Source of the DNA: Toxorhynchites rutilus septentrionalis | Taxonomy: Eukaryota > Arthropoda > Insecta > Diptera > Culicidae | NCBI RefSeq assembly: GCF_029784135.1 | Contig: NC_073746.1 | Span: forward strand, 11,276,975-11,340,974 | Direction: 5' to 3' | Length of the DNA stretch: 64,000 nucleotides | Part shown: piece after piece, positions 54,165-64,000 of the stretch | Layout of the letters: every line of letters starts with the position of its first letter | Position numbering within the stretch: position 1 is the stretch's first letter | Program-made: the position numbers and the translations under genes | Notes under the pieces: generated by a model | What the model saw: only the letters and a program-made list of their open reading frames with translations | Database searches by the model: none | Told to the model about the DNA's origin: nothing

Positions 54165-54660
54165 TTGTAATCTGTGTTAAGAAAACACTTTTCGGAGTGC
54201 AAAAAAGAACATGCGGGTGCAGAAATACCCCCGGCTTGCATGAATCAACAACTTCAACTTCTACTTTTTATACTATAGAGGATTTAAACCTGAAAGTTCA
54301 TTCGCTTCTAGTGTCTGTACGATTTTCCCAGGTTCCTACGTTTAGGAGACCGTGTTAAGGAAACAAATTCTAGTTTCCACAAAGGCAAACGAGTACAAAA
54401 ATACTCGTAGTTTGCATTTATTTGCAAAGCATTCTGGTTTTGAAGTCTATGTTAGGCAAACGCATTTCAGTCGGAACAAAAATGCCCCCGACTTGCATGA
54501 ATTTGCAATGTCTATTTCCTCACGCTCCATAGATTTGAAGTCTGTGTTAGGCAAACACATTTCAGTCGGAACAAAAATATCCCCGACTTTCATGTATTTG
54601 CAATGCCGATTTCCCCAAGGCTGATTGGTTTTGATGGTTGTGTTCGAGAAACCGTCAATC
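54165..54660 (+). repeat. Tandem repeat, about 95-bp unit
   Basis: Two good units start at 54442 and 54537, both reading GAAGTCTRTGTTAGGCAAAC, then CATTTCAGTCGGAACAAAAA and GACTT-CATG-ATTTGCAATG. A third partial unit starts near 54631. Degenerate units lie upstream near 54170 (CTGTGTTAAGAAAACAC...CGGCTTGCATGAAT) and 54350 (CCGTGTTAAGGAAACAAATT). The unit keeps internal words across about 500 bp. Confidence 0.75.
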
Positions 54661-54877
54661 GATTCAATCAAAACGAGACAGTTAGGGTGTTTAGATAACG
54701 CTTAACATTTTACAGTTTTTCAATAGTTTATCTAATAAAAAATAACATTTGATTCATTGTGATAGAAGCGTAGAAATATTTCCTATCGTTTGATGCAATC
54801 TTTTCGATCCAGTAAGAAATGTTCGAGTTATAAGCATTCGGAATCTTTCATTTTTTCCTGCATGTTCTGTGTTTAGG

Positions 54878-54995
54878 TTTTCGGCACCCTTAATGAAAGA
54901 CGTACTTCTACGTCAAAAACTTTCGACTCAACATTCCTCAAAACTAACATAACAACATGAGGTTGAGCGTTGTCGTGATGGAATATTACGCCCTG
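54878..54995 (-). pseudogene. mariner fragment (second catalytic Asp region)
   Basis: The minus strand encodes GVIFHHDNAQPHVVMLVLRN and VESKVFDVEV, the block around the second catalytic Asp of mariner transposases. It is a short relic next to the gypsy fragment. Confidence 0.55.
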
Positions 54996-55039
54996 ATAAT
55001 TGGTTCGACTGCATGATCTGCAACGGTGTTGAATGATCA

Positions 55040-55680
55040 GTCGGAGTTGCGAGCGTAAACGGTGTTTATGCAACCGACGCGACTTGTGGCAATGGTACTG
55101 ATGATGCACAAGGACTTGTTGATTTTGGTTGACTTGGCCCCATGCTCACTGCAAGATGTCCACAGGCAACTGAAGTGTGACTTCCCTGAACGTAATCGAG
55201 CTAGTTGAACATCACCTGTCCAACACGCTCCAGAATTACCCCTGGACCATTTCCATGAGCTCTTGGAGTACACCTTGGCGTAGATCGCATCACCTTTCTT
55301 GAACGACCATGAAACAGTTCAATTCATTGTTTTCCGAACAGCTGGTGAACGAAGTAAGTCCAAACTGATCCAATTCTGCGCCCAAACGTGACTTCGAACG
55401 AGATATCTGTCTTCTGATGCTGACTCGTTCGATGATGATCAGTCAGTCACCAGAAAAGTGTTCAATACGTCCTGGATTGGTTCGCTACCCTTCGAATCTC
55501 CTTGATCGCTCGCTTGAAGGGTTGTCCGTTGGACTGCGGATGAATCGGTCAGGTTATCGCGTGATTAACACCGTTCTTGAGACAAAACTTTGTGAACTCG
55601 GCACTAGTGAACTGCATACCGTTGTCACTTACAAGCGTTTCTGACATGCCTAGACGAGTGTATAGCTCTGAGGAATTCCG
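55040..55680 (-). pseudogene. Ty3/gypsy integrase relic
   Basis: The minus strand encodes SETLVSDNGMQFTSAEFTKF with the second catalytic Asp, then FCLKNGVNHAIT and HPQSNGQPFKRAIKEIRRVA, where the third acidic residue is expected after NGQ but reads Pro-Phe. Downstream comes a C-terminal stretch KVYSKSSWKW...VILERVGQVMFN, the GPY/F-like region. Several stops. It belongs to a K02A2.6-like gypsy group distinct from the intact element at 23-28 kb. Confidence 0.7.
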
Positions 55681-57010
55681 ATCATTGCGAAAGCTGTGAT
55701 GGACCTTGTTCTGATGATTCCAAATCGCTCAACAGTATTCCATTGAAGAGCGTTTTGAAGCACAGAACATAGATTTCAAGTAATGGACAACGGTGAAATC
55801 CCCCGCGATTCGCATAATGAAAAAAAAAACCGAGGGCCCCCCTATACCAGATTTACATTATTGAAGTGTATCAATAATATCAAATGACCAGAATGATTTC
55901 CTCGAGGTATGTATTACGTTGCTTAGAATTCATCAGAGAGAAAATACGGATCAAATAAGATTTCACTGTTTGCTTTAAACAAATTCAAAAATTACGCAAT
56001 TGAACAAAAAAAACATTTGAAAAGAGCGAAAAATATAAAATGAAGTTGTGAAATATTTCAACCGGACAGGATAAATAAAACGCGTTGATACAAAAACTTC
56101 AACATCAAACATTTGCTTCAGAAATTGATTTAAGGTTGGAATATTGGAGAATAGTTTGCTTTTTTATTTCGAACGTATTTGAGACCGTGACCGAATTAAA
56201 TCGCCCCAGAATACCACTGTAACAGAAACGACAGCTTAGAAAAAGTATAGTAGAATAGAAATATTGTGGCGCGGGAAAAACATGATGAGTATAAATGCCT
56301 CACAGAAAAAATACCACGTGGATAGAAAAAGCACATTTTTAGACACCTCCCCCCCCTACCGCTCCGTGGACAAGCGTGGATATTCCTGAAACCCTTCCCT
56401 CTGTTGTTCACGTGGACATTTCTCCAGTTTAAAAAAAATCTAGAAAACAATTGAATTGCGTTTGAGCCGTAAGTTGGCTGAGCTGTATAAGTTTTAAAAA
56501 AATTAAACAATGAAATCAAGCAGTTCTTTTGAAATCAGTTATTTGAATTTATCGAAGAAAAGCGAATCTCAGACTAGACATCAGTGGTATAAAGAAATAA
56601 CTATATGGCCAGAATCACGCTGTTCAAGTTCTAAAAATGTTGTATTAGTCAGTACCCTATTTCTTGTGACTAACTTAGCTGAACAGCAGATTCATAATCT
56701 CAAGGCCAATACTTTACTATGGCGAAATATTTTCTCGTCTAAGCATCAATGATGTACTTCCGCTTTTACAGATTGGATAATGCCTGCCAGCTACAATGAA
56801 CCTAGTCAAAATAAAACAACACCTGTAATATTATCCTGATTTACGTTTTCATCGATCAATAATCATTCTGTACAACTCCTTAAATCTTGGTAACTACTGT
56901 TCGTAAAATTCGATCCGATTTGGAAACAAAAAAAAATTAAGCATATTTTTATAGACATACATTTACTCGCTTTGTTCCACAATAATTATCCTTCATACAA
57001 CTTTAAAATT
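55681..57010. other. AT-rich intergenic sequence
   Basis: No gene or element was recognised. Confidence 0.3.
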
Positions 57011-57340
57011 CCATCCTCCCAAACATCTTGGAGTCGTTACAGAGACCTGAACCAGAGATAATCTGAGGAAGCGATATCTGGTGAGTACGGCGGGTGGAGT
57101 AGCACATCCTAGCTAAACTCCAAAGAATTCTGCCAGAATGTGAAGGAGACATTAGGTCTGACATTGTACTCGAAGAACACGACGCCTACAGATTGTATAG
57201 TTCTGATCTCGATACTCGCCTTAGAAGCCTTCTGGATCGCGGATTTTTTTTGTTCAGCTGTTAGCAGAGCTTGTTGTTATTTTTCCACTGGTTGCTTGAT
57301 AGAAGAATTTCTTTCTAATCCCACCAATTCATAACTTTCT
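57011..57340 (-). pseudogene. mariner transposase relic
   Basis: The minus strand encodes VRPNVSFTFWQNSLEFS, a stop, DVLLHPPYSPDIASSDYLWF, the block holding the third catalytic Asp of DD34D mariners. Further sequence near 57285-57330 resembles part of the 13.4-14.2 kb mariner relic (GGTTGCTTGRTAGAAG). Highly degenerate. Confidence 0.6.
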
Positions 57341-57649
57341 TCGCGCGAAACCCGACTCCGACGTTCTTTTCGCTTCTCTCCATATTTTTTTAGTCCAACA
57401 AAGATGTAGGGGAAAAGGGTGGAATTTGGACCACCTAAGCAAATCGCTTAATATTTTCAAACCAATACGGTTTAAATCAAAAATGTCACATTGTATATTG
57501 AGCTACACTTGTTTTCTCTCAATCAATAATGTTTATTCATTATATCAAGCTTCAAACTACCAAATATATCATAAAATAAAAGAGATGATTTTTTCATCGA
57601 AAAAAACATGCTTATGTTTATGTAAAGTATTTTGGGATAATGTTACAAC

Positions 57650-57883
57650 CAGTAACAGTGTTCTGGGATCGATACCAGGTGTCTTGGCCAGATTCCAGAC
57701 CGGAAAAATTGGATTGAGACCATCTCGAATCCTGCATGGAATTTTTCACTGTTGTTCGAGCATTTTCAAACACTTTCGATGCTTGGTCAAAGAAAATCCG
57801 TTCTTGATGGCCTGCGTTGCTCTTTCAAGCTCCTCTTTCTTCCAACGTTGTCTGCCCATCCTCTTTTTGTAACTAAGCGGCAT
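57650..57883 (-). pseudogene. pogo/psq-type DNA-binding N-terminus fragment
   Basis: The start MPLSYKKRMGRQRWKKEELE (ATG at 57883) continues RATQAIKNGFSLTKHRK and, after a shift, a region like RIRDGLNPIFP. The pattern MPRSYKRK..RQRW..E.L..A..AI.....S matches the helix-turn-helix psq domain at the start of pogo-like transposases and domesticated jerky proteins. The frame is lost after about 75 residues, and no DDE domain follows. Confidence 0.55.
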
Positions 57884-58443
57884 CTGGAATCAATTAGACC
57901 AAAGATAAACCTCAAATCTGTAGGACCAATTCACCCCACACAACATGCAACAATTAAAATGCAATTAATTTCGTTTATTGTTATCAAACTTACAGTTTCG
58001 CAGCATCAAATTGTTCCTCTTCTGTAGACGAACAGAACTTTACTGCACAATACACGAAAAGTTTGTTTAATCAGCGGGAAAAACCTTAAAACCACGATCG
58101 TAAAATTCACATTTTTTGACAATCAAAGTGCTTGATGTGTTCATGCTACCATTTCCTTTCCTGTCGAATTTTACCAAAATTTGTTTACGTTAGGTACAAA
58201 TGGCTCAACAATAGAAGGAGATAACATTATAAAAAATCCATGTTGAGCCGTACTTTTTGAGATAATATGGCTGAAAGTGCATTTCATATGATTGTTTCAC
58301 CTGGTATATATAGAGGCGCCTTGCCCTGATCCATAACCTCGTTCTTTGGTTTGATCTGACCGCACTGCTTCATTGTTTACATCTGTTAGCTCGACATTGA
58401 ACGCACTCATTATGGATGTTCCAGTGAAGAAGTAAAAAGGGTA
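57884..58443. other. Intergenic sequence without recognised gene
   Basis: Nothing recognised. The end of this stretch is upstream flank of the PPT2 gene. Confidence 0.3.
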
Positions 58444-58765
58444 AGGGTGGGTTTAGACTAGTGATATATTCATGTGAAGAAATATGATGAGATTTATAGA
58501 AATCGCATCAACCGTTTACACTAGCGTGAACTTCTATAACGAATATATGCATATTTTCGGTGAATTTATTCACCTGAAGTAGAACTGCATCCAACTTCAG
58601 TGATTTCTCACCAGTGAGAAATTCACAAGCGTTTACATATGCTCAATTTATTCAAGTTATGTATACCTCGAATAAGTGTATCATATTTATTCTCACCCGT
58701 TTACACCTATTTTCACGTGAATAAATCCACCTATAGCTATAGATCTCCGTAATGTAAACCCGCCA
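58444..58765. mobile_element. MITE upstream of the PPT2 gene
   Basis: 322 bp. Left end AGGGTGGGTTTAGACTAG, right end reversed TGGCGGGTTTACATTACG, both next to TA. Thirteen of 16 core positions agree. GTTTACA words recur inside (58527, 58631, 58706). There is no coding capacity. Confidence 0.6.
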
Positions 58766-59107
58766 TAAAAAGTCTCAGAGTGAAAAGGTGAAAACAGTGT
58801 CCTTCGAAGTTCAAACATTAATTTTAGCAAATATCAGTAAAAAGGTAAATTAACAAATTTCAATACAGATAACATTTTTCAAAAAGCTTCAGTTTTCTAA
58901 TTGGCTGTTTTATGTGTATAAATTGTTCATAGTTTCAAAAAGCAACATCGCAAAAACGTAAACTAATTGCTGCCGTGCGTTGGGATTGTTATTGGGAGTC
59001 AAAACAAAGAAACGACTTAGGAGCGAAAGTATTTACTTCCTGGTGACGCAGAACTATTAACGCAACTAAAATACTGTGATTCGGAACCGAAACATTAGCA
59101 TGTAAGA

Positions 59108-60078
59108 ATGGGAAAGCTCAGCGTGTGGTACGCATATCTAGTCGGCATAACTATAGCTGCCGCTTACAAGCCTGTGGTTATCATCCATGGAATCCTGACC
59201 GGGGCCGACAGTATGCTGGTGATCATGGAAGAAATCGAGAGGGTAAGTTGTAATTGAAGTCAATGACCGACAAATAATCGTGACCTAACCTTTGCAGCAT
59301 CATCCTGGCACGATAATGTACAATACCGATCGCTTCGGTGGATGGTCAAGTTTGGAGAATGCGTGGCATCAAGTTTTTGAATTCAATGATGACTTGCAGC
59401 AGATTTGCAAAGACCATCCAGACGGGGTGATACTGCTGGGATACTCTCAAGGGGGATTACTGGCGCGGGCTGTACTGCAAACCTATCCCAATCACTGTGT
59501 GAAGAAGCTAATCTCACTAAGCTCTCCCCAAGCCGGACAGTATGGAAGTAAGTCAAAAAGTTCTAACTAGAGAAAACCTCCTAAACGATTATTTTCTGCT
59601 TGCAGCCGAATTCTTGCATCTCATCTTTCCCTCCCTTGTGGCCAGAACGGCATATCAGCTATTCTACACGTACGTGGGCCAACACACCTCGGTTGGAAAC
59701 TACTGGAACGATCCCCACCAGCAGGATCTTTTCGAGCAGTTCAGCATTTTTCTGCCTTACGTGAACAACGATCTGCCATCCACGAATTCCACCGTGTTCC
59801 GGGAATCCTTGCTGAAACTGGATGAGCTGATTCTCATTGGTGGACCAGATGATGGGGTGATTACTCCCTGGGAGTCTAGTCATTTTGGGTATTACAATCG
59901 AACAGACGATGTGATTCCATGCAAACAGCGGAAAATATATCTCGAGGATCGCATTGGACTGAAAACGCTGGATGAGAGTGGTCGGCTGAAGCTGGTTACA
60001 ATGGCCGGCGTGAGGCATACTGATTGGCACATGAATGTAAAAGTAATACGTAAAGTGGTGCTGCCCTATCTGGACTGA
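59108..60078 (+). CDS. Ppt2: Lysosomal thioesterase PPT2 homologue (palmitoyl-protein thioesterase family), three exons
   Basis: Exons 59108-59242, 59298-59547 and 59606-60078 encode 285 residues. Introns of 55 and 58 bp have GTAAGT donors and TTGCAG acceptors. The start MGKLSVWYAYLVGITIAAAY is a signal peptide, fitting a lysosomal enzyme. KPVVIIHGILTGADS is the oxyanion-side loop. The alpha/beta-hydrolase nucleophile is Ser95 in LLGYSQGGLLAR; the acid is Asp in GGPDDGVITPWESS and the base His in VRHTDWHMN near the C-terminus. SSPQAGQYG and LFYTYVGQHTSVGNYWNDPH are typical of PPT2. The family removes acyl groups from small thioesters such as acyl-CoA in lysosomes. Length is near the usual 290-300. 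It is the only intact host gene in the window. Confidence 0.95.
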
Positions 60079-60102
60079 GGTAATGTGATAATAGTGATTA
60101 AG

Positions 60103-60108
60103 AATAAA
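60103..60108 (+). terminator. Polyadenylation signal of the PPT2 homologue
   Basis: AATAAA 25 bases after the stop codon. Confidence 0.7.
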
Positions 60109-60661
60109 TGAGACAACCATGATTGATTATTGATGAATGATACGTAGAAAAAGCATTGCTCTCAGATGTGCTTATTTCTTGAATGAATAAATTTTTTGGT
60201 GCATTCAACTGCGTTGGAAGACATGATTACATCCGATTGTCCCCGAAAAAAAGATAGTGTGGTACTTGTTGTTTTAGACTCCCAACATGATTTTACAGAT
60301 ATTTACTTAATTCTCCAACATTTACTGTTCATAACATCACCGATTACATCCATATAGTAAACATGGAAAAGAAATAGATGTAAGTGTGATTCTCGCGGCC
60401 AAAAGGGCTAATTCAAACCCAGGAGCCATCCCATGTGTTTTTCGTGAAAAGGTTTTTGTTAGCAGTGGAATAAATGACGAATAGTTGAATGGCTGCTAGG
60501 TAAAACAAAAGCCGAATTCCCCGTGGACACAATGAGATTAGGGTCAATTGTAGCAGATTATGCGCAAAAATCGGATACCTGAACGTAAATGGGTCAATGT
60601 TTTTGAGCCACAAATCAGGAACTGACCAAAAAAATAAAGAAATATTGAAAAGCCTATTCAC
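60109..60661. other. 3' flank of PPT2 without recognised gene
   Basis: No further gene or element was recognised up to the next transposon. A minus-strand ORF at 60413-60700 overlaps the element terminus and looks like chance. Confidence 0.3.
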
Positions 60662-61846
60662 TCGGCCTGATTCTACGCGGCGTGTGAGGTGAGATGACAA
60701 TTGTCACATCACCATCACGCAACTCTCCTCACTCTATTCCTACAGTCGTTTCGGATGCCGTGAGAGGTTCATTTGATGTATGTGAGAGGATGAACAGCAA
60801 GTGACAAGGCGTTCATTCTGCTGGTTGCCAAATCTGATCAGAGATGCCACATTCGCACATGTGTTCACGAATTTGCAGACATTTAACTTTTATCACAACC
60901 TTTTATTCCTGCTGCAGGCTATTTAAAATAGTGACAAAACATTATTGATTCCATATGATAAACGAAGCTGGTCAGTATGTCAGACATTAGCACATATTTA
61001 CAAATATTTCAGATTTTTATCGCATATATTTGAGAAAAAACATCTGGCATCCCAGAATTTTATTTGTTTCGCTCAGAGAGGTCAGATATTTGTTTTGCTG
61101 CAGTCAGTACCGTATCTATAGATCTGATTTAACCTGGCCTGTTGTTAGTGTATCAGGACATTCTGCCGAATTTGCAGGTATTTGATTTAGATTTGGTGAA
61201 ACAGTTGATTGCATCCTGTAAAGTTTAGCATTTTTGTTTGTTTTGGTCGTAGTTGCTGCTGCTCTCTGCACTCTCAGTGTTAAATTGTTGCTCTGGCTCC
61301 GGCTCGGGCATATACCACGGCTTCTGAAATGGATATGCAGTTCGGTGACGATGACTCGCGGATAGATAGATGAAACACAAGACCCATATGATAGATATAT
61401 TTTAGAGAAAATAAATAGATTTCATGAAATGAAAATAATTTCGGTGTGCTTATTCGTCCAATTGAGGAATAACAGACTCACTACCGCTTTCACAAAAAAA
61501 AAAACAAACTACTTGCAATTTGTCTTTCGTACTGTGAAAATTGAAGATAAATTGAATTTATTGATACATATAATACCATTACTATCGATTCTATACGACC
61601 CAAAAAAACACTTATTATTCCTCTTCCTTTTTTCATTTGTTTTCATGCACTGTCGACACCTCAAGACATGTCGACGATTGTCACCTAGAAATCCCAGTTC
61701 ATGTGACAATCGTCACGTATATTTGAGAGCGGGAATAAAGTGAGAGTTCATTCAAGTGAGATTTCTCACGGCATACGCCTGGTGGAATCGCGTGACATAA
61801 GTGACAATTGTCATCTCACCTCACACGCCACGCAGAATAAGGCCGA
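60662..61846. mobile_element. Non-autonomous DNA element with long inverted ends
   Basis: The first 45 bp (starting TCGGCCTGATTCTACG) are repeated inverted at the right end with 3 differences. Inner subterminal words (ATGCCGTGAGA, TTCATT) extend the inverted region to about 110 bp. Flanks CTATTCAC (60654-60661) and CTATTTCAC (61847-61855) look like an 8-9 bp target duplication with one indel. There is no coding capacity. The superfamily is unclear; Mutator- or P-like are possible on duplication length. Confidence 0.75.
60839..61055. mobile_element. hAT-type MITE nested in the long-TIR element
   Basis: Ends CAGAGATGCCACAT and, reversed, CTGGGATGCCAGAT. Flanking octamers AATCTGAT and AATTTTAT agree at 6 of 8. 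Fragments of the same family appear near 8283, 10806 and 13028. Confidence 0.55.
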
Positions 61847-61855
61847 CTATTTCAC

Positions 61856-62014
61856 GGATTCGAATACATAACTTCAGGAGGTAATTGTAAAATTTACGTA
61901 ACTTTATTTTGAAACTGAAAATGTGACATCCACAAAGGTGGATCGGTCGATTGAGTAGTAACCCGGAAAATGAAGATCAAGCATCACATGATGCATTTGA
62001 TGCTTCGTGTAGTA
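61856..62014. other. Short spacer
   Basis: Nothing recognised between the long-TIR element and the mariner end. Confidence 0.3.
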
Positions 62015-62511
62015 TTAGGCTGTCAAAAAAGTCCTGCGGTATTTTTTTTTGAATTTTCATTTGTTCATAAAATTAGTTACAATCATCTGTTTTAAGTCAA
62101 ATATGCGCCGTTTTGTTCGATGACTTGTTCCCAACGAGATGCCAACTTCATAATACCCCTGTTATAGACGCTCGCTTCCTTATTGGCAAAAAACTCGGAT
62201 AGCCAATTTTCACAGGCCTCTTTTGTGGCTAACTTCTGACTACCTAGCTCGTTCGCCATGGACAAAAACAGGTGGTAGTCACTTGGTGCAAGGTCCGGAC
62301 TATACGGCGGATGCAAAAGAACCTCCCATCCGAGCTCCCGGAGCTTCTGGCGCGTCACCAAAGAAGTGTGTGGCCTGGCGTTGTCCTCATGGAAGACAAT
62401 GCGGCCTCTGTCTGAATCAATCTTACTTGCGTGGATTTTTTTTTCTAATACTGATAAACATATGGATGAGAGCGTTCTTGCATTTATACTATTTATAATG
62501 ATAGAATACAT
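62015..62511 (-). pseudogene. mariner copy A: 3' terminus and C-terminal half of transposase
   Basis: Terminus TTAGGCTGTCAAAAAAGT begins at 62015 next to a TA. The minus strand encodes GRIVFHEDNARPHTSLVTRQ and LLHPPYSPDLAPSDYHLF, with 34 residues between the two catalytic Asp (DD34D), then a complete C-terminus ending QNGAYLT at 62092. The 5' half is missing, so the copy is truncated. Confidence 0.88.
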
Positions 62512-62767
62512 TTAGCACTTTTTATTCCAAGTTCTAATCGGCAAAAACATTGCTAATTTCGTTAAACAGTTTTCCTAATTCCAATAATTGTTATAACAAT
62601 GAATTTTTTTTTCTCTATCCTTCATGTTTCTACTTTTAATTTTTCATTTCGATATTTTTCTTGGTGAAGTTTTCCGTATATCTTCCATATGACTGGTAGC
62701 TACGGCAGGTACAGCTGGCTTTGCAAGGCAGCGTTTATTCGAAGTTTTTGTAAATACGGATGAAATA
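62512..62767. other. Spacer between the two mariner halves
   Basis: No coding signal. AT-rich on the left. Confidence 0.3.
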
Positions 62768-63348
62768 TTAGGCTGTCAAAAAAGTGCTGCGGTATTTCCG
62801 CGAGGTGTCGTTGTAAGCGCGTAGTTCTAGTTGTATTCATTGTATCGAGTCATACTATAGCTTGTTGGAAAGGTATTTTAGCTATAATATAGTCCTTGAC
62901 AGTGTTTTGTTTGGTTAAGTCGTTCGTGAGTTATAGTGTCGCAAATATGGAGCAAAATAAAGAGAAAATCCGACATATTTTACAGTACTAAATGCATCTC
63001 AAACTGCCAATAAAATTTGTGCAGTTTATGGACCCGATACAGTTTCCATTTCCACCACACAACGATGGTTTCAACGTTTTCGTTCTGGTGTAGAGGTCGT
63101 CGAAGATGCGCCACGCTCCGGAAGGCCTGTCGTCGAAAATTGCGACAAAATCGCTGAATTAGCCGAGAAAGACCGGCATAGTAGCAGCCGTAGCATCGGC
63201 CAAGAGCTGGGGATAAGTCATCAAACCGTTATTAACCATTTGAAGAAGCTTGGATTCACAAAGAAGCTCGATGTATGGGTGCCACACACGTTGACGCAAA
63301 AAAACATCTTTGACCGTATCGACGCATGTGAATCGCTGCTGAATCGCA
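62768..63348 (+). pseudogene. mariner copy B: 5' terminus and N-terminal half of transposase
   Basis: Terminus TTAGGCTGTCAAAAAAGT begins at 62768 in the plus direction. ATG 62947 starts MEQNKEKIRHILQY; a short deletion then shifts into ASQTANKICAVYGPDTVSIS, followed by TTQRWFQRFRSGVEVVED and the second helix-turn-helix SSSRSIGQELGISHQTVIN. It ends abruptly at ACESLLNRN, where sequence of the 17-kb repeat family begins. It is the same family as copy A but not its other half, since orientation does not match. Confidence 0.85.
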
Positions 63349-64000
63349 ACAAATGGCTGCCACAATGGCGCTCATTCCTTCATCTACCTCCCTCACTCAT
63401 CGCCCGAAAATCAATAATTTTGCGAAACGCACGCACGCTTCCCATCAAGTAATATCAACCAAACTCTAATCGATTACTCACAAGATATTAAATTTTCATA
63501 GGAAAAATTTTCGTAGGAAAACTCGAGCTAGTGCTCTGAAAGTTAAATTTTCATTTTTCAATTTTCGGAAATGGTTTTGTTTGTTTTGGTGAAAGCATCG
63601 TTATTTTTTCGACACTGATGCCAGACAACATCATCGAAACAGCTATCAAAACCACTCAATAAAATGTTATTCCTGAGTCATAGCGTCCCGTCCCATGTCA
63701 TGAAAATCAATAGAAAAAAATTGTGTTGATATCAATACTATTATTATTTTTACGTTTAATGGGTCTATAATAAAAGTTTTAGCAACTTCTACATTGGTTA
63801 AGAAAATTGTATTGCAGAGCTCGGAACACTGGCACGGCTGCCTATGCTTTCAAAAACAGTAAACGGAAAAGTATTACATTCAATCAAAATGCCTCGCCCA
63901 ACGGAAAGAAGGGTTAAGGCTCTCCGATCAACGATCAACGAAGGAACATATTAAGGAATTATCAACATCGAGTTACTATGCGGAAGAACTTGTTAATACC
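63349..64000 (+). repeat. Second copy of the 17.1-17.8 kb dispersed family (runs off window)
   Basis: Aligns by eye with 17102 to about 17809 over nearly its whole length, including CCCGAAAATCAATAAT, AAAACTCGAGC, GCCAGACAACATCATCGAAA and the short ORF start. Identity is high but with several indels. The 5' 20 bp including the inverted terminus are missing and replaced by mariner copy B. Confidence 0.85.

Noticed and set aside
54165..54660. Possible CRISPR-like array
   Set aside because: Units are contiguous about 95-bp tandem repeats without spacers, in a eukaryotic genome.
62015..63348. One full mariner made of copies A and B
   Set aside because: Both termini point the same way and the halves are on opposite strands, so they cannot be the two ends of one simple insertion.

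Overview
The window reads as a culicine mosquito nuclear genome (Aedes-, Culex- or Sabethini-like). It has one intact single-copy host gene with short introns of about 50-60 bp, one decayed host-gene duplicate, and dense nested transposable elements. The elements include families known from mosquitoes: ITmD37E, DD41D, I-clade and L1-clade LINEs, a mag-like Ty3/gypsy, and TTAA-target MITEs. Nothing bacterial, viral or CRISPR-like was seen. The species call is inference.

Layout. 1-4.8 kb: 3' part of an I-clade LINE with an intact ORF2. 5.6-6 kb: hAT-like relic. 8.8-9.8 kb: non-processed pseudogene of replication factor C subunit 3 (RfC3). 11.1-12.2 kb: foldback element. 13.3-15.2 kb: hAT-like shell holding a dead mariner. 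15.2-16.3 kb: two relic coding segments. 17.1-18.1 kb: unclassified element with TTAA-bounded inverted termini, whose family recurs at 63.35-64 kb. 18.5 kb: TTAA MITE. 19.0-20.65 kb: Tc1 copy. 22.8-37.5 kb: an L1-clade LINE split by a nearly new gypsy LTR retrotransposon, a TTAA-flanked element and a reverse-oriented CR1/L2-like LINE. 39.2-49.1 kb: a Harbinger transposon holding an ITmD37E copy, which itself holds a full-length I-clade LINE; a TTAA MITE sits in the Harbinger N-terminal part. 50.3-52.5 kb: a hAT derivative followed by a DD41D mariner. 54-57.9 kb: tandem repeats and mariner, gypsy and pogo-like relics. 59.1-60.1 kb: the intact host gene, a lysosomal thioesterase PPT2 homologue. 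60.7-61.8 kb: element with long inverted termini and a nested hAT MITE. 62-63.35 kb: two mariner halves.

The two nested stacks can be ordered in time because removing each insert with one copy of its target duplication restores the interrupted reading frame. In the Harbinger stack the order is Harbinger, then ITmD37E (TA), then the I element (GCAATGAAT). In the L1 stack, the gypsy (AAGGT; LTRs with one mismatch in 229) and the TTAA element both inserted into L1 reading frames. The most unusual items are the 17.1-18.1 kb TTAA-bounded family with a 15-bp direct repeat, the foldback element, and the conserved ATG/stop overlap and 3' hairpin shared by two divergent I-clade LINEs. Coordinates come from reading the sequence by eye; no database search or alignment program was run.
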